A stretch of 64,000 bases of DNA from NCBI RefSeq assembly GCF_900101625.1, contig NZ_FMYZ01000003.1, positions 600,524-664,523 of the forward strand. The letters are read 5' to 3'. Every line of letters begins with the position of its first letter. The stretch's first letter is position 1. This stretch comes from Cupriavidus sp. YR651. GTDB lineage: Bacteria; Pseudomonadota; Gammaproteobacteria; Burkholderiales; Burkholderiaceae. Shown in pieces: positions 34,873 to 43,909 of this stretch. Below the pieces are notes generated by a model, which saw only the letters and a program-made list of their open reading frames with translations, searched no databases and was not told the DNA's origin. Position numbers and translations under genes: made by a program.

Positions 34873-36039
34873 TTAATGAGTGGCTTGGGCTTGGGCCGCT
34901 TCCGCGCGGCTACCCTGGGCTTTCTTCAGGTTGCCGATCTCGGACAGCTTGATCTCGACGTGGCGCGAGAACACGTAGTCCGCGGGGCGCTGCTTGTCGA
35001 GCGAAATGTCCGGCGCCATCGGGCCCTCGGTCCGCACGCCGCGCAGGCTCACGCCGAGCGCCTTCAGCGGATGCGAGAAGGTGTCGGCCACGGCCGTGGC
35101 TTCGAAGCCGCTGTGCACCATGCAATCGGCGCACTTTTCGTAGTGGCCGACGCCGTAGGCGTCCCAGTCGGTCTCTTCCATCAGTTCCTTGAAGGTCTTC
35201 ACATAACCTTCGCCCACCAGGTAGCACGGACGCTGCCAGCCGAACACGGTGCGGGCCGGGTTGCCCCACGGCGTGCACTTGTAGGTCTGGTTGCCGGCCA
35301 GGAAGTCCAGGAACATCGTGGACTGGCTGAACGCCCAGTTCTTGCCGGCGCGGCCGCGCGACAGAATGTCGCGGAAGAGTTGCTTGGTCTTGTTGCGGTT
35401 CAGGAAGTGCTGCTGGTCCGGGGCGCGCTCGTATGCGTAGCCCGGGGAGACGGTGATGCCGTCCACGCCCATTGCCTTCACGGAGTCGAAGAACTTCGCC
35501 ACGCGGTCCGGCTTGGCGTCGTTGAACAGCGTGCAGTTGATGTTCACGCGGAAGCCACGTTCCTTGGCCAGACGGATCGCCTCGACGCAGCGGTCGTAGA
35601 CGCCTTCCTGGTTCACGGAATGGTCGTGCATCTCACGGTCGCCATCCAGGTGGATGGACCAGACGAAATACGGGCTGGGCTTGTACTGGTCGATCTTCTT
35701 TTCCAGCAGCAGCGCGTTGGTGCACAGGTAGACAAAGCGCTTGCGCGCGATGATGCCGCGCACGATCTCGGGCATGTCCTTGTGCAGCAGCGGCTCGCCG
35801 CCGGCGATCGACACCACGGGGGCGCCGCATTCGTCCACGGCCTCCAGGCATTCCTGCACCGACAGGCGCTGGTTGAGGATGGGGTCCGGATAATCGATCT
35901 TGCCGCAGCCCGAGCAGGCCAGGTTGCAGCGGAACAGGGGCTCAAGCATCAGGGCGAGCGGGTAGCGCTTTTGCCCGGACAGGTGCTTGCGTGCGATGTA
36001 GGTGCCTACGCGGGCAACCTGCAGAAACGGAATGGCCAA
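34873..36039 (-). CDS. hpnH: HpnH: adenosylhopane synthase, radical SAM
   Basis: This 388-residue radical SAM enzyme has CNLACSGC with Cys38, Cys42 and Cys45 as ligands of the 4Fe-4S cluster, then SIAGGEPLLHKD, the GGE motif that binds SAM. A C-terminal cysteine pair (KCADCMVHSGFEA) is typical of the group. HpnH joins the 5'-deoxyadenosyl group to diploptene to give adenosylhopane, the first step of the extended C35 side chain, and HpnG then acts on the product. It starts 33 bases after ispH on the same strand. Two strong hairpins follow it. Confidence 0.95.
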   Translation of the reverse strand: MAIPFLQVARVGTYIARKHLSGQKRYPLALMLEPLFRCNLACSGCGKIDYPDPILNQRLSVQECLEAVDECGAPVVSIAGGEPLLHKDMPEIVRGIIARKRFVYLCTNALLLEKKIDQYKPSPYFVWSIHLDGDREMHDHSVNQEGVYDRCVEAIRLAKERGFRVNINCTLFNDAKPDRVAKFFDSVKAMGVDGITVSPGYAYERAPDQQHFLNRNKTKQLFRDILSRGRAGKNWAFSQSTMFLDFLAGNQTYKCTPWGNPARTVFGWQRPCYLVGEGYVKTFKELMEETDWDAYGVGHYEKCADCMVHSGFEATAVADTFSHPLKALGVSLRGVRTEGPMAPDISLDKQRPADYVFSRHVEIKLSEIGNLKKAQGSRAEAAQAQATH

Positions 36040-36072
36040 GGGGTGCTTCCTGTGAGGGTTCAGCGTTGCGAT

Positions 36073-37071
36073 TCAGCCTGCCGCCGTCTGGTCGGCAAGG
36101 CGCGTATCGCTCTTTTCGGTTGTCTTTCTGGCCGGCGCGGCCAGGCTAGCGTCGGCCAGTTCGGCCGGCAGGCGGAATTCGGCATGTTCCTCGATGCCTT
36201 CCATGGTCGATACATCGACCGGACCGAGGCGGCGCAATGCCGCGATGACGTCTTCCACCATTTCCTCGGGCGCCGAGGCTCCCGCGGTAATGCCGACGAC
36301 GTTCGCGTCCCGCACCCAGGCGGGATCGAGTTCGCTGCCGTCGGCGATCAGGTAACTCGGCACACCGCTTTCCGTGCCGATTTCACGCAGCCGGTTGGAA
36401 TTGGAGCTGTTCGTGGCGCCAATCACGAGAATGACGTCCACATGGGCGGACAATTCGCGCACCGCGGTCTGGCGGTTCTGCGTGGCGTAGCAGATATCGC
36501 GCGTATTCGGGCCTACCAGGTTGGTAAAGCGCCGGCCAAGCGCCGCAATGATATTACGGGTGTCGTCAACCGACAACGTAGTTTGCGTGATATAGGCTGC
36601 TGGCGCGTCGGTCGGCAGCTCCAGTCTTTCCACGTCGGCTTCGTTCTGGACCAGGATGACCTTGCCAGGAATCTGGCCCATCGTGCCTTCCACTTCCGGG
36701 TGCCCCGCGTGACCGATCAGTATCACGTGGCGGCCGGCGGCGGCGTACTGGCGGCCTTGGGTATGGACCTTGATGACGAGGGGGCAGGTGGCGTCGATGG
36801 CGTGCAGCTCGCGGCGCTGGGCATCCGCCACCACTTCGCGCGACACCCCGTGGGCACTGAAAATGGTGACTGCGCCACTGGGGACTTCTTCCAGTTCCTC
36901 GACGAACCGGGCGCCCTTTTGCCTGAGGCCTTCGACGACGTGCTTGTTGTGTACGATCTCGTGTCGCACGTAAACGGGGGCGTGGTGCTTCACGAGGGCG
37001 CGGTCGACGATTTCAATCGCGCGGACCACGCCTGCACAGAAGCCCCGAGGCTGGGCAAGAATCACCTGCAT
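36073..37071 (-). CDS. ispH: IspH: 4-hydroxy-3-methylbut-2-enyl diphosphate reductase
   Basis: This 332-residue iron-sulfur enzyme catalyses the last step of the methylerythritol phosphate pathway, making IPP and DMAPP. The three cluster cysteines are present: Cys12 in PRGFCAGV, Cys96 in DATCPLV and Cys194 in [20 protein letters not shown] and SAHGVS carry further active-site residues. The protein extends about 20 residues past the usual C terminus with a polar tail. It lies directly upstream of hpnH, so supply of isoprenoid precursor is linked to hopanoid synthesis. It is divergent from hpnA. Confidence 0.96.
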   Translation of the reverse strand: MQVILAQPRGFCAGVVRAIEIVDRALVKHHAPVYVRHEIVHNKHVVEGLRQKGARFVEELEEVPSGAVTIFSAHGVSREVVADAQRRELHAIDATCPLVIKVHTQGRQYAAAGRHVILIGHAGHPEVEGTMGQIPGKVILVQNEADVERLELPTDAPAAYITQTTLSVDDTRNIIAALGRRFTNLVGPNTRDICYATQNRQTAVRELSAHVDVILVIGATNSSNSNRLREIGTESGVPSYLIADGSELDPAWVRDANVVGITAGASAPEEMVEDVIAALRRLGPVDVSTMEGIEEHAEFRLPAELADASLAAPARKTTEKSDTRLADQTAAG

Positions 37072-37221
37072 AGAGACGGCCCCCCGACCCTTTTACAAAT
37101 ATTGAACATCTGAAATTGGTATTCCGGCATCACTTTTGCGGCTCACGGTGGTTACTATATACCGGTGCCGATTTTCTTGTCTGGCGCGTTGGCCGTGGCC
37201 AACACCGTTTTTTCGGCCCGA

Positions 37222-38274
37222 ATGGGCCGTTATGGCAACATCAACGGCCAGAAACCGCTAATAGAAGACAGGGGATTTGAAATTAACAATTGCATTTTGG
37301 TGACCGGTGCGTCGGGCTTCCTGGGTTCGTCTGTGATGCGACAGGCACTCGACCGGGGCTTCCAGGTCCGGGTGCTGGTGCGCGCCACCAGCCCGCGCGC
37401 CAACCTGACGGGCCTGCCAGTGGAGGTGGTCGAGGGCGATATGCGCGACGCGGCGTCCATGGCCCGCGCGATGGATGGCGTGCGCTACCTGTTCCACGTG
37501 GCGGCCGATTACCGTCTCTGGGCGCCAGATCCCGAGGAAATCGTGCGATCGAACGTCGACGGCACGGTGACCGTGATGACGGCGGCACGCCAGGCCGGAG
37601 TGGAGCGCATTGTCTATACCAGCAGCGTCGCGACCCTTCGCGTGGCCGGTGCCACGGCGCCCGTGGACGAGACGGCGGCGATGGCTGGCCACGAGGCCAT
37701 TGGCGCCTACAAACGCAGCAAGGTGCTGGCGGAGCGGGAGGTCGAGCGCATGGTGGCCGAGGGGCTGCCGGCCGTGATCGTGAATCCGTCGACGCCGATC
37801 GGCCCGCGAGATGTGCGGCCCACGCCGACCGGCCGGATCATCGTCGAGGCGGCCACCGGCAAGATCCCGGCCTTCGTGGATACGGGACTGAACCTGGCGC
37901 ACGTGGATGACGTGGCAACCGGCCACTTCCTGGCGCTGGATCGCGGCAAGGTAGGCGAGCGCTACATCCTTGGCGGGCAGGACGTGACGCTTCAGCAGAT
38001 GCTGCATGACATCGCGCAAATGACGGGCCGCAAGGCGCCGACCATTCAACTGCCGCGCTGGCCGCTGTATCCGCTGGCCCGCGCGGCCGAAACCGTGGCG
38101 CGCTTTACCGGCAAGGAGCCGTTCGTGACCGTTGACGGCCTGAAGATGTCGCAATACCGGATGTTCTTCACCTCGGCCAAGGCCCAGCGCGAACTCGGCT
38201 ACGCGCCCCGGCCCTATCAGCAAGGCCTGCGCGACGCACTCGACTGGTTCCGCCAGGCGGGTTATCTCAAATAA
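37222..38274 (+). CDS. hpnA: HpnA: hopanoid-associated NAD-dependent epimerase/dehydratase
   Basis: This extended SDR protein of about 350 residues has the Rossmann motif GASGFLGS, the TSSVATLR strand and YKRSK supplying the catalytic Tyr-Lys pair. The C terminus has the family's YPLARAAE and QYRMFFTSAKAQRELGY segments, which mark HpnA. It probably edits the hopanoid side chain or its sugar; the exact reaction is not settled. The start is doubtful: ATG 37222 lacks a ribosome binding site and leaves about 20 unusual residues before the first strand, GTG 37165 overlaps a likely promoter, and a rare ATT start just upstream of the strand has AGGGGA before it. Confidence 0.88.
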   Translation: MGRYGNINGQKPLIEDRGFEINNCILVTGASGFLGSSVMRQALDRGFQVRVLVRATSPRANLTGLPVEVVEGDMRDAASMARAMDGVRYLFHVAADYRLWAPDPEEIVRSNVDGTVTVMTAARQAGVERIVYTSSVATLRVAGATAPVDETAAMAGHEAIGAYKRSKVLAEREVERMVAEGLPAVIVNPSTPIGPRDVRPTPTGRIIVEAATGKIPAFVDTGLNLAHVDDVATGHFLALDRGKVGERYILGGQDVTLQQMLHDIAQMTGRKAPTIQLPRWPLYPLARAAETVARFTGKEPFVTVDGLKMSQYRMFFTSAKAQRELGYAPRPYQQGLRDALDWFRQAGYLK

Positions 38275-38340
38275 GAGGTCGCCTCGAAAAGAGCCTCCAA
38301 GGCGGCGGTCGCGCGGACAGGGGAATGCGGGCGGTCCGGA

Positions 38341-39483
38341 TCAGGACCGCATCGGTGCCTGGGAGCGTCCCTTCCACTGTCCGCCGCGCCGCAGCCAGTA
38401 GCGGCGGGCGGAATCGAGGGTTGCGCCGAGGTAGAACAGCGCCGTTACGGGCAGGAGCGGCGCCATCCATGCCGGCTGGCGGTATTCGCGCAGCATCGGC
38501 CGGTAACTTGCCGCCATCAGGATCCAGGCCAGCCATGCCGGCCACAGCGCCGCGCCACCGGCCAGCGCCAGCACGGGCGGCGCGAAGTAGGTGAGGATCA
38601 TGCCCAGCGTGGCCCCCGCCAGCATCAGCGGCGAGTAATGCAACTGGGTGTAGGCGCTGCGGGCGATCATGTTCCACAGGCTCTGCCAGTCGTCATAGGG
38701 GCGCAGCGAAATGCTGTCGTCCGCCAGATCCAGTCGGATCGAGCCCCCGGCCTTGATTTGCGCCGCCAGGCTGCAATCGTCGATCAGTTCGCCCCGAATG
38801 GCGGCGAATCCGCCGATCCGTGCCAGCGCGGAGCGGCGCGCCAGCATGCACCCGCCAGCGGCGGCCGCGACACGGCTGCGCGGATCTGCCACGCGGGAGA
38901 ATGGATAGAGTTTGGCGAAATAGAACACAAAAGCCGGCACGATCATGCGCTCCCATGCGGAGTCGCAGCGCAGGCGCACCATCAGGGAGACCAGGTCACG
39001 CTTCTCGTCCTCGGCGCGGGCCACCAGTTCGGTCAGGGTCTGCGGGCCGTGCCAGATGTCGGCGTCGGTCAGCCACGTGAATGCAGCGTCCGGCACCTGA
39101 ATATCCGCTTCCGCCAGGCCTTCCGACTGCGCCCAGACCTTGCCGCTCCAGCCGGCCGGCAATTCGCGGGCGGTCACCACGGTCAGGGCATCGGCCTTGC
39201 CGATCGCCAGGGCGGCGGCGCGCGCGATATCGGCGGTCCCGTCGGTACTGTGATCGTCGACCACCACCAGGTGCAGGCGGCCTGCATAGTGCTGGCCCAG
39301 CACCCCGGTGACGGCGCGGCCGATAACATCGGCCTCGTTGCGCGCCGGGATCACCGTGACCACTGCGGGCCATGCGGCGGGACGGGGAGACGGCGCCGGC
39401 TTGCGCACACGCCAGAAACCGGCGCGGGCAAACACCAGCACGCACCAGACCACGAGGGTCAGCAAAGACAATCCAAACGCCAT
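38341..39483 (-). CDS. hpnB: HpnB: hopanoid-associated glycosyltransferase (GT2)
   Basis: This 380-residue family-2 glycosyltransferase has an N-terminal membrane helix, the GT-A core with VIPARNEADVIG and VVVDDHSTDGT for the nucleotide sugar, TDADIWH as the metal-binding DxD motif and GELIDDCSLAAQI as the catalytic base region. Three more membrane helices close the C terminus. HpnB-type proteins occur only with hopanoid genes and presumably add a sugar to the polyol side chain. It is convergent with hpnA, leaving 66 bases, and lies 18 bases after the di-iron protein gene on its own strand. Confidence 0.9.
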   Translation of the reverse strand: MAFGLSLLTLVVWCVLVFARAGFWRVRKPAPSPRPAAWPAVVTVIPARNEADVIGRAVTGVLGQHYAGRLHLVVVDDHSTDGTADIARAAALAIGKADALTVVTARELPAGWSGKVWAQSEGLAEADIQVPDAAFTWLTDADIWHGPQTLTELVARAEDEKRDLVSLMVRLRCDSAWERMIVPAFVFYFAKLYPFSRVADPRSRVAAAAGGCMLARRSALARIGGFAAIRGELIDDCSLAAQIKAGGSIRLDLADDSISLRPYDDWQSLWNMIARSAYTQLHYSPLMLAGATLGMILTYFAPPVLALAGGAALWPAWLAWILMAASYRPMLREYRQPAWMAPLLPVTALFYLGATLDSARRYWLRRGGQWKGRSQAPMRS

Positions 39484-39501
39484 GACGTGCGTCGTTCCTG
39501 A

Positions 39502-40485
39502 TTAGTGGATGAAGCGTCGGGCCAGCCGGGCCAGCCAGGGCACGGTGGTCGGACGCACAAGGCGCGCATCATACCCCGCCATGCGCCGTTCGTTCTCGGC
39601 CAGGCAGAGATCGATCATGGCGCCGGCGGACAGCGTCTGGCCCAGCGACCCGGCCGCGTTCATCGGGAAGTTGGCATCCTGCGCCGCGCCCTCGACATCC
39701 ACGTCGATGCCCCGGGCGATGCCGATGCGTTCCCGGATCAGGAAGAACCAGACCCGGCAGACCTTGAAGGCGAATGCCGGGCGGCGCCACCATGGCAGGC
39801 TGGCACGATACCAGGCGACCCAGTTCGCAAAAAACAGGATATGCCGGCCTTCCTCCTGGATCACGGGCTCAAATGTCTCCACCAGTTCTGCCGGGAAGTA
39901 GCCCGAATCCCTGGCTGCGGCAAACAGCCCGAACGCGGCGAAACTGTCGATGCATTCGCTGTAGCCGGTCACCAGCCAGCCCCATTCCCGGTCGGCGGGC
40001 GGCAGGTATTCGGGCTCCGGCGCCAGCGCGATGCCATAGGCTTCCACCAGCTTCGACAGCACGACCTTGTGGCGCGCCTCCTCGTCGGCGTCCATTTCCA
40101 GGGCGCTGCGCAGCAACGGATCGCGGACAGTGCTGGCGTAGCTTCGCACGCGCACGGACGCGCGGCCTTCGGTCTGCACGGCGATGTCCCAGATTGGCAG
40201 CGACGTCACACGCTTCAGCGCGTCAGGCGACAGCGCCGGCCAGTCGATGACCGCGGGCTTATAGGGGTTGTGGGTTTGCAGCAGCATGTTGCAGAACATG
40301 CGCAGGTGTTCGGCCGACCCGATGCGGAGCGGCCCCGGGGTGGGATCCGACCAGTTGCGCATCGCATGGTCGGCCTGGTCGACCGCCGCGCGGGCAATGG
40401 TGGCGGCCACCGCGGCGGCCCGTGCTTCGGCGCTGGCTGCTGGCAGGTCAGCCACGACGCCATCCATGTCGAATTCTTTTTTCAT
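39502..40485 (-). CDS. Ferritin-like di-iron protein next to hpnB
   Basis: This 327-residue helical protein keeps the complete ferritin-type di-iron set: Glu106, Glu136-x-x-His139 (DEEARH), Glu177 (YSECID) and Glu212-x-x-His215 (QEEGRH). The spacing is that of di-iron oxygenases or desaturases rather than of a storage ferritin, which would be half this length. The ATG at 40485 has GGAG close upstream. It lies immediately upstream of hpnB on the same strand, only 18 bases apart, so the two are probably cotranscribed. An oxidation step on the hopanoid or its head group is a plausible role but is inference. I do not recognise a named family. Confidence 0.7.
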   Translation of the reverse strand: MKKEFDMDGVVADLPAASAEARAAAVAATIARAAVDQADHAMRNWSDPTPGPLRIGSAEHLRMFCNMLLQTHNPYKPAVIDWPALSPDALKRVTSLPIWDIAVQTEGRASVRVRSYASTVRDPLLRSALEMDADEEARHKVVLSKLVEAYGIALAPEPEYLPPADREWGWLVTGYSECIDSFAAFGLFAAARDSGYFPAELVETFEPVIQEEGRHILFFANWVAWYRASLPWWRRPAFAFKVCRVWFFLIRERIGIARGIDVDVEGAAQDANFPMNAAGSLGQTLSAGAMIDLCLAENERRMAGYDARLVRPTTVPWLARLARRFIH

Positions 40486-40794
40486 TGGCTCTCCGGGCAG
40501 GGGATTGCGGAGCCATTGTATCCAGCGCGTGACGATATCGCACTGCCGCGCGTGAGGCGGCCGGCGGGGCAATCACCGCGCGATGGGGATGGCCGGATGG
40601 CCAGAGGGAATCACATGGAGGATGCCAGGCGCGACACGAGTCGGCGGCTGTCCGGTGCGCGTGCCAGCCGCCAGTCTGTCTGGCTGGTTTGCCTGGTTTG
40701 GCTGACGGCGGCGTGAGGGCCGAACGGAGCCCGGCGGGACTGGGCCCGCCGGCAAGAGGCTAAGAAGAAGGTAAGAGGGGTCAGATACGCCCGG

Positions 40795-41082
40795 TTAGCG
40801 GTGGGATCGCGACGCCGTCTGCGAGTGGGATTCCATGCCGGGATGCCGGTGCCATTCCTGTGGGATATCCGGGAAGACATCGCATTCGCCGCGAACGATG
40901 TTCTCGATCGTGGCGCAAATCCCTTCGGTGCCGCGCGGTCCTACGCAAACCAGGCTGCGCGGGTGTTCCGAATGGGGCGGTATGGCGTAGACGTGCATCC
41001 CTTCCCGATAAAGGGGGTGTTTACAGAGCCGCTCATTCATTAGTTCGACAAAGCGGCGGGGGCTTACGGTCGGCTTGTCCAT
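40795..41082 (-). CDS. Small conserved-looking protein, function unknown
   Basis: This 95-residue protein starts MDKPTVSPRRFVELMNERL. A good ribosome binding site, GGGAGAG, precedes the ATG at 41082, and codon use fits a real gene. The sequence has one helix, a HVYAIPP strand, a VGPRGTEGICATIENIV segment and a polar, His/Ser-rich tail. No signal peptide, membrane helix or known motif is visible. Reading frames further upstream on the same strand are Arg-rich and unlikely. It stands alone, with about 250 bases on either side. Confidence 0.6.
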   Translation of the reverse strand: MDKPTVSPRRFVELMNERLCKHPLYREGMHVYAIPPHSEHPRSLVCVGPRGTEGICATIENIVRGECDVFPDIPQEWHRHPGMESHSQTASRSHR

Positions 41083-41330
41083 CGCTTCTCTCCCTGGGTC
41101 CGGCCGGCGGGCTTCTTGTTCACCCTTGGTCCGGCGCCTGCGGGCGGGACCCGGAATCGTCAGGCGGGTGGCCGCGGCTGCCCTTCCTGTCGCGCGGCCG
41201 GGAGCGGCCCCGGCAGGCGCGTGCGGAAACGGAAAAAACGGGCCAAATGGGTCCCGTCTCGCGTGCCACCACATTTCCAGCCTAGGCGATGGATGGCACG
41301 GATCAAGTGTCGGATAGTGGTGACGAGTGC

Positions 41331-41591
41331 CTAATGCGGCATTCGTGTGCCGGTGGATTCGCTTGCGGCGCGGGGGCCGTCGAGCATGCCATTCCCGGCT
41401 GCCCAGCACGCCGCTTCCGCTTCGGCATGGGATGGATAATCGGACGCGGCCTCGATCATGCTGTCGCAGTCGGCACCGCCGCATTTCTCTTCCACGACGA
41501 TCCGCCACGTATAACGCCCGGGTGGGTCTTCCAGCACATGCATCACGAGCGTGCGGCGATGATCAGTCAGGGTCATCGGATGTGTGGACAT
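41331..41591 (-). CDS. Small protein, function unknown
   Basis: This 86-residue protein starts MSTHPMTLTDHRRTLVMHVLE, with GGGAGAG just before the ATG at 41591, the same ribosome-binding stretch as the small gene downstream. It looks like a compact alpha/beta domain: TLVMHVLEDPPG, YTWRIVVEEKC, then the helix HAEAEAACWAAGNGML. Two cysteines (KCGGADC) sit in the middle and could bind a metal. I recognise no family. Its context, between a small unknown gene and a sugar epimerase, does not help. Confidence 0.6.
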   Translation of the reverse strand: MSTHPMTLTDHRRTLVMHVLEDPPGRYTWRIVVEEKCGGADCDSMIEAASDYPSHAEAEAACWAAGNGMLDGPRAASESTGTRMPH

Positions 41592-41797
41592 GGCATCTCT
41601 CCCGTGCGGCAAGGGTCAGCGACCGATAGACTTTCAACATAGACACCGCGGCGCGGCATTGCCACCCCGATATACGGCTGCGTGCTGCGGTGCGGCGCCG
41701 GCGCCCTTTGGCTCCTTTCGCGGCCCCGACATTTACAGTATCTTCTGTCGCTTGGCGCCGGGGACCGACCCGTGCGGCGCCCGCAACTGATTCCACC

Positions 41798-42913
41798 ATG
41801 CACGTTTCGCCGACCCTCTCCGAACGGATTTCCTCGCTGATCGCGCACTTCGACGCAGCCATTCTGCCGGCCTGGACCGGTGTCGGCTGGAACCCCGCCA
41901 TGCGCCTGGCGCATGAGGCGCTGGCCGGTGCCACGGGCCAGCCCTTGCCAGACAAGCGCTATCGGGCGATGGCGTGCGCGCGCCAGCTCTACGTGTTTTC
42001 GGCGGTGGGCCACCTCGCCCACGCGGACACGTTGTTTGCGTCGCTGCAGCAGTATTTTGGCGACGGCATGGGCGGCTGGATCTACAGCGTGGATGCGGAC
42101 GGCAAGCCGCAAGACACCACGCGCGACCTTTATACCCACGCTTTTGTCGTCTTCGCCTGCGCGCACTACCACCGGGCGGGAGGCAATCCCGATGCGCTCG
42201 CGGTGCTCCGGCGTACCGTGGATGTCATCGAGCAGCGTTTTGCCGATGGCAATGGCCTGTATCAGGCGGCATTGGCGGCCAACTTCACCGCCAATGGCAG
42301 CGGCGTCCTCCAGAACCCCGTCATGCACCTGACGGAGGCATATCTGGCCGCGCTGGAGGCCACCGGCGACCCCTGGTTCGCCAGCCGTCTGCAGGCGCTG
42401 GCCGGTGCCGTGTACGCCGGTTTTGTCGCGCCCGCCAATGGCTGCGTGGCGGAACTGCCGCAGGGGACGCCCGGCAATCGGATCGAACCGGGCCATCAGT
42501 TCGAGTGGTACTCGCTGGTCATGATGGCGCCGGCACTGTTCGCCACCACGCCGCTCGCCGCAAGTCTGGGTCAGGCATTCGACTTCGCGCGCCGCCACGG
42601 TGTGGCGGATGGAACGCTGGGGGTTTGCGCGGCGCTGGACGGGGAGGGCGCCGTGCAGGATGGCACGCAGCGCATCTGGGCGCAGACCGAGTTTGCGCGC
42701 GCGCTGGCCGTCAAGGGCCGCGCCGACCAGGACCCCGTAATGCTGGCCGAGCTGGAAACCTGGATCGAGTGCTTCCGGGGCCGCTTTCTCCACGCCGATG
42801 GCTGGCACGAATGCGTGGCACCCGATGGCGAGATCGTGCGTGCGGAAATGCCTTCCACCACGCCCTATCACCTGCTGACCGCCTACCAGGCGCTGGCTAC
42901 GCTGGTCAGGTAA
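41798..42913 (+). CDS. AGE-family sugar epimerase/isomerase
   Basis: This 371-residue protein has the (alpha/alpha)6-barrel of the N-acylglucosamine 2-epimerase family. Conserved parts are RLAHEALAG, the RDLYTHAFVVFACAHYH helix with a barrel histidine, NPVMHLTEAYLAALEATG and the catalytic GHQFEWYSL histidine. Members isomerise mannose/fructose or epimerise N-acetylglucosamine/N-acetylmannosamine; the sequence alone does not decide. Its ATG follows a longer Arg-rich open stretch and gives a normal family start. It is convergent with the LysR gene, only 12 bases apart. Confidence 0.85.
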   Translation: MHVSPTLSERISSLIAHFDAAILPAWTGVGWNPAMRLAHEALAGATGQPLPDKRYRAMACARQLYVFSAVGHLAHADTLFASLQQYFGDGMGGWIYSVDADGKPQDTTRDLYTHAFVVFACAHYHRAGGNPDALAVLRRTVDVIEQRFADGNGLYQAALAANFTANGSGVLQNPVMHLTEAYLAALEATGDPWFASRLQALAGAVYAGFVAPANGCVAELPQGTPGNRIEPGHQFEWYSLVMMAPALFATTPLAASLGQAFDFARRHGVADGTLGVCAALDGEGAVQDGTQRIWAQTEFARALAVKGRADQDPVMLAELETWIECFRGRFLHADGWHECVAPDGEIVRAEMPSTTPYHLLTAYQALATLVR

Positions 42914-42925
42914 TCCCCGCTGCGC

Positions 42926-43783
42926 CTAGTCGACCCGTGCGGCGCGTAAGTCGCTCTTCTGGATCAGCCGCAGCAGCGTCTCGGCGGGCTTGGACAGTCG
43001 CCGCGCCGCCAGCGTGATGAAATCCACCTCGGGCAGCACCGGCAACGCGTCGACATTCACGGGCGGCACCAGGCCACCGCCGGACAGGTTCTGCGCGCGT
43101 ACCGTAATGCCCAGTCCGCCGCGTGCGGCGGCAATGCAGCCGGAATGGCTGCTGCTGGTGCAGACCATGCGCCAGCGCCAGCCGCCCTTGGCCAGCGTGT
43201 CGAGCACGATGGAGCGCGTCACGCTCGGCTCGTTCACCAGGATCAGGGGCAACGGCTGGCGCACATCGATGACCGTCCCGGGCCGCGCCAGCCATGCCAG
43301 TTGGCCCCGGAACAGCGGCACGCCGCGCCGGTCGCTCTCGCGGCGCTTGCCTACCATCAGGTCCAGCGTGCCGGCCTCGATCAGCTCGTAGAGCTTGCCC
43401 GTCATGCCGATCGTGATTTCCAGCTCCACATCGGGGTGCGTGGCCCGGAATGCTGCCAGCATGTTGGGTAGCGGGCCCTGGGCCAGGTCCTCCGACGTGC
43501 CCAGTCGCACACGCCCCTGCAGCCGCGGCGCGCTGAACTGGGATTCGGCACGCGCCAGCGACTCCAGGATCAGCCGGGCGTGAACCAGCAAGGCCTCGCC
43601 GTCCGGCGTGAGCGACAGCGAGTGCGTATCGCGGATGAACAGCCGTCGGCCGACGCTTTGCTCCAGCCGGCGAATGTGATCGCTGACCGAGGACTGCGAC
43701 AGGCCGAGCTGCCGTCCGGCGTCCGTGAAGCTGCGCGCCGTGGCTACCGTGGCGAAGGTCTGGATCCAGGTGGGATTGAGCAT
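42926..43783 (-). CDS. LysR-family transcriptional regulator
   Basis: This 285-residue regulator begins MLNPTWIQTFATVATARSFTDAG and has the winged helix-turn-helix LGLSQSSVSDHIRRLEQSVGRRLF within residues 20-50. A substrate-binding domain follows (about 88-285), with VRLGTSEDLAQGPLP at its start and the RGGLGITVRAQN region near the end. It is divergent from the MFS exporter, with a 126-base gap containing an inverted repeat, so it most likely controls that gene and itself. The inducer is unknown. Confidence 0.93.
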   Translation of the reverse strand: MLNPTWIQTFATVATARSFTDAGRQLGLSQSSVSDHIRRLEQSVGRRLFIRDTHSLSLTPDGEALLVHARLILESLARAESQFSAPRLQGRVRLGTSEDLAQGPLPNMLAAFRATHPDVELEITIGMTGKLYELIEAGTLDLMVGKRRESDRRGVPLFRGQLAWLARPGTVIDVRQPLPLILVNEPSVTRSIVLDTLAKGGWRWRMVCTSSSHSGCIAAARGGLGITVRAQNLSGGGLVPPVNVDALPVLPEVDFITLAARRLSKPAETLLRLIQKSDLRAARVD

Positions 43784-43872
43784 GGCGGGATTGTGATCGG
43801 CATTTCCGATTGCAGTCAACAACACCAGAGGGGTTCCCGATGGGGTGCGCGCTGATTACCATTGGCACTGAT

Positions 43873-43889
43873 TCCCGGATATTCCGGGA
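43873..43889. promoter_or_regulatory. Candidate LysR operator
   Basis: TCCCGGA-TAT-TCCGGGA is a perfect seven-base inverted repeat, 21 bases before the MFS start and 90 bases from the LysR start. LysR proteins usually bind T-N11-A type sites in such divergent gaps. This one is longer, so the match is by symmetry and place only. Confidence 0.5.
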
Positions 43890-43909
43890 TATCGCCCCCA
43901 AGAGCCCCA

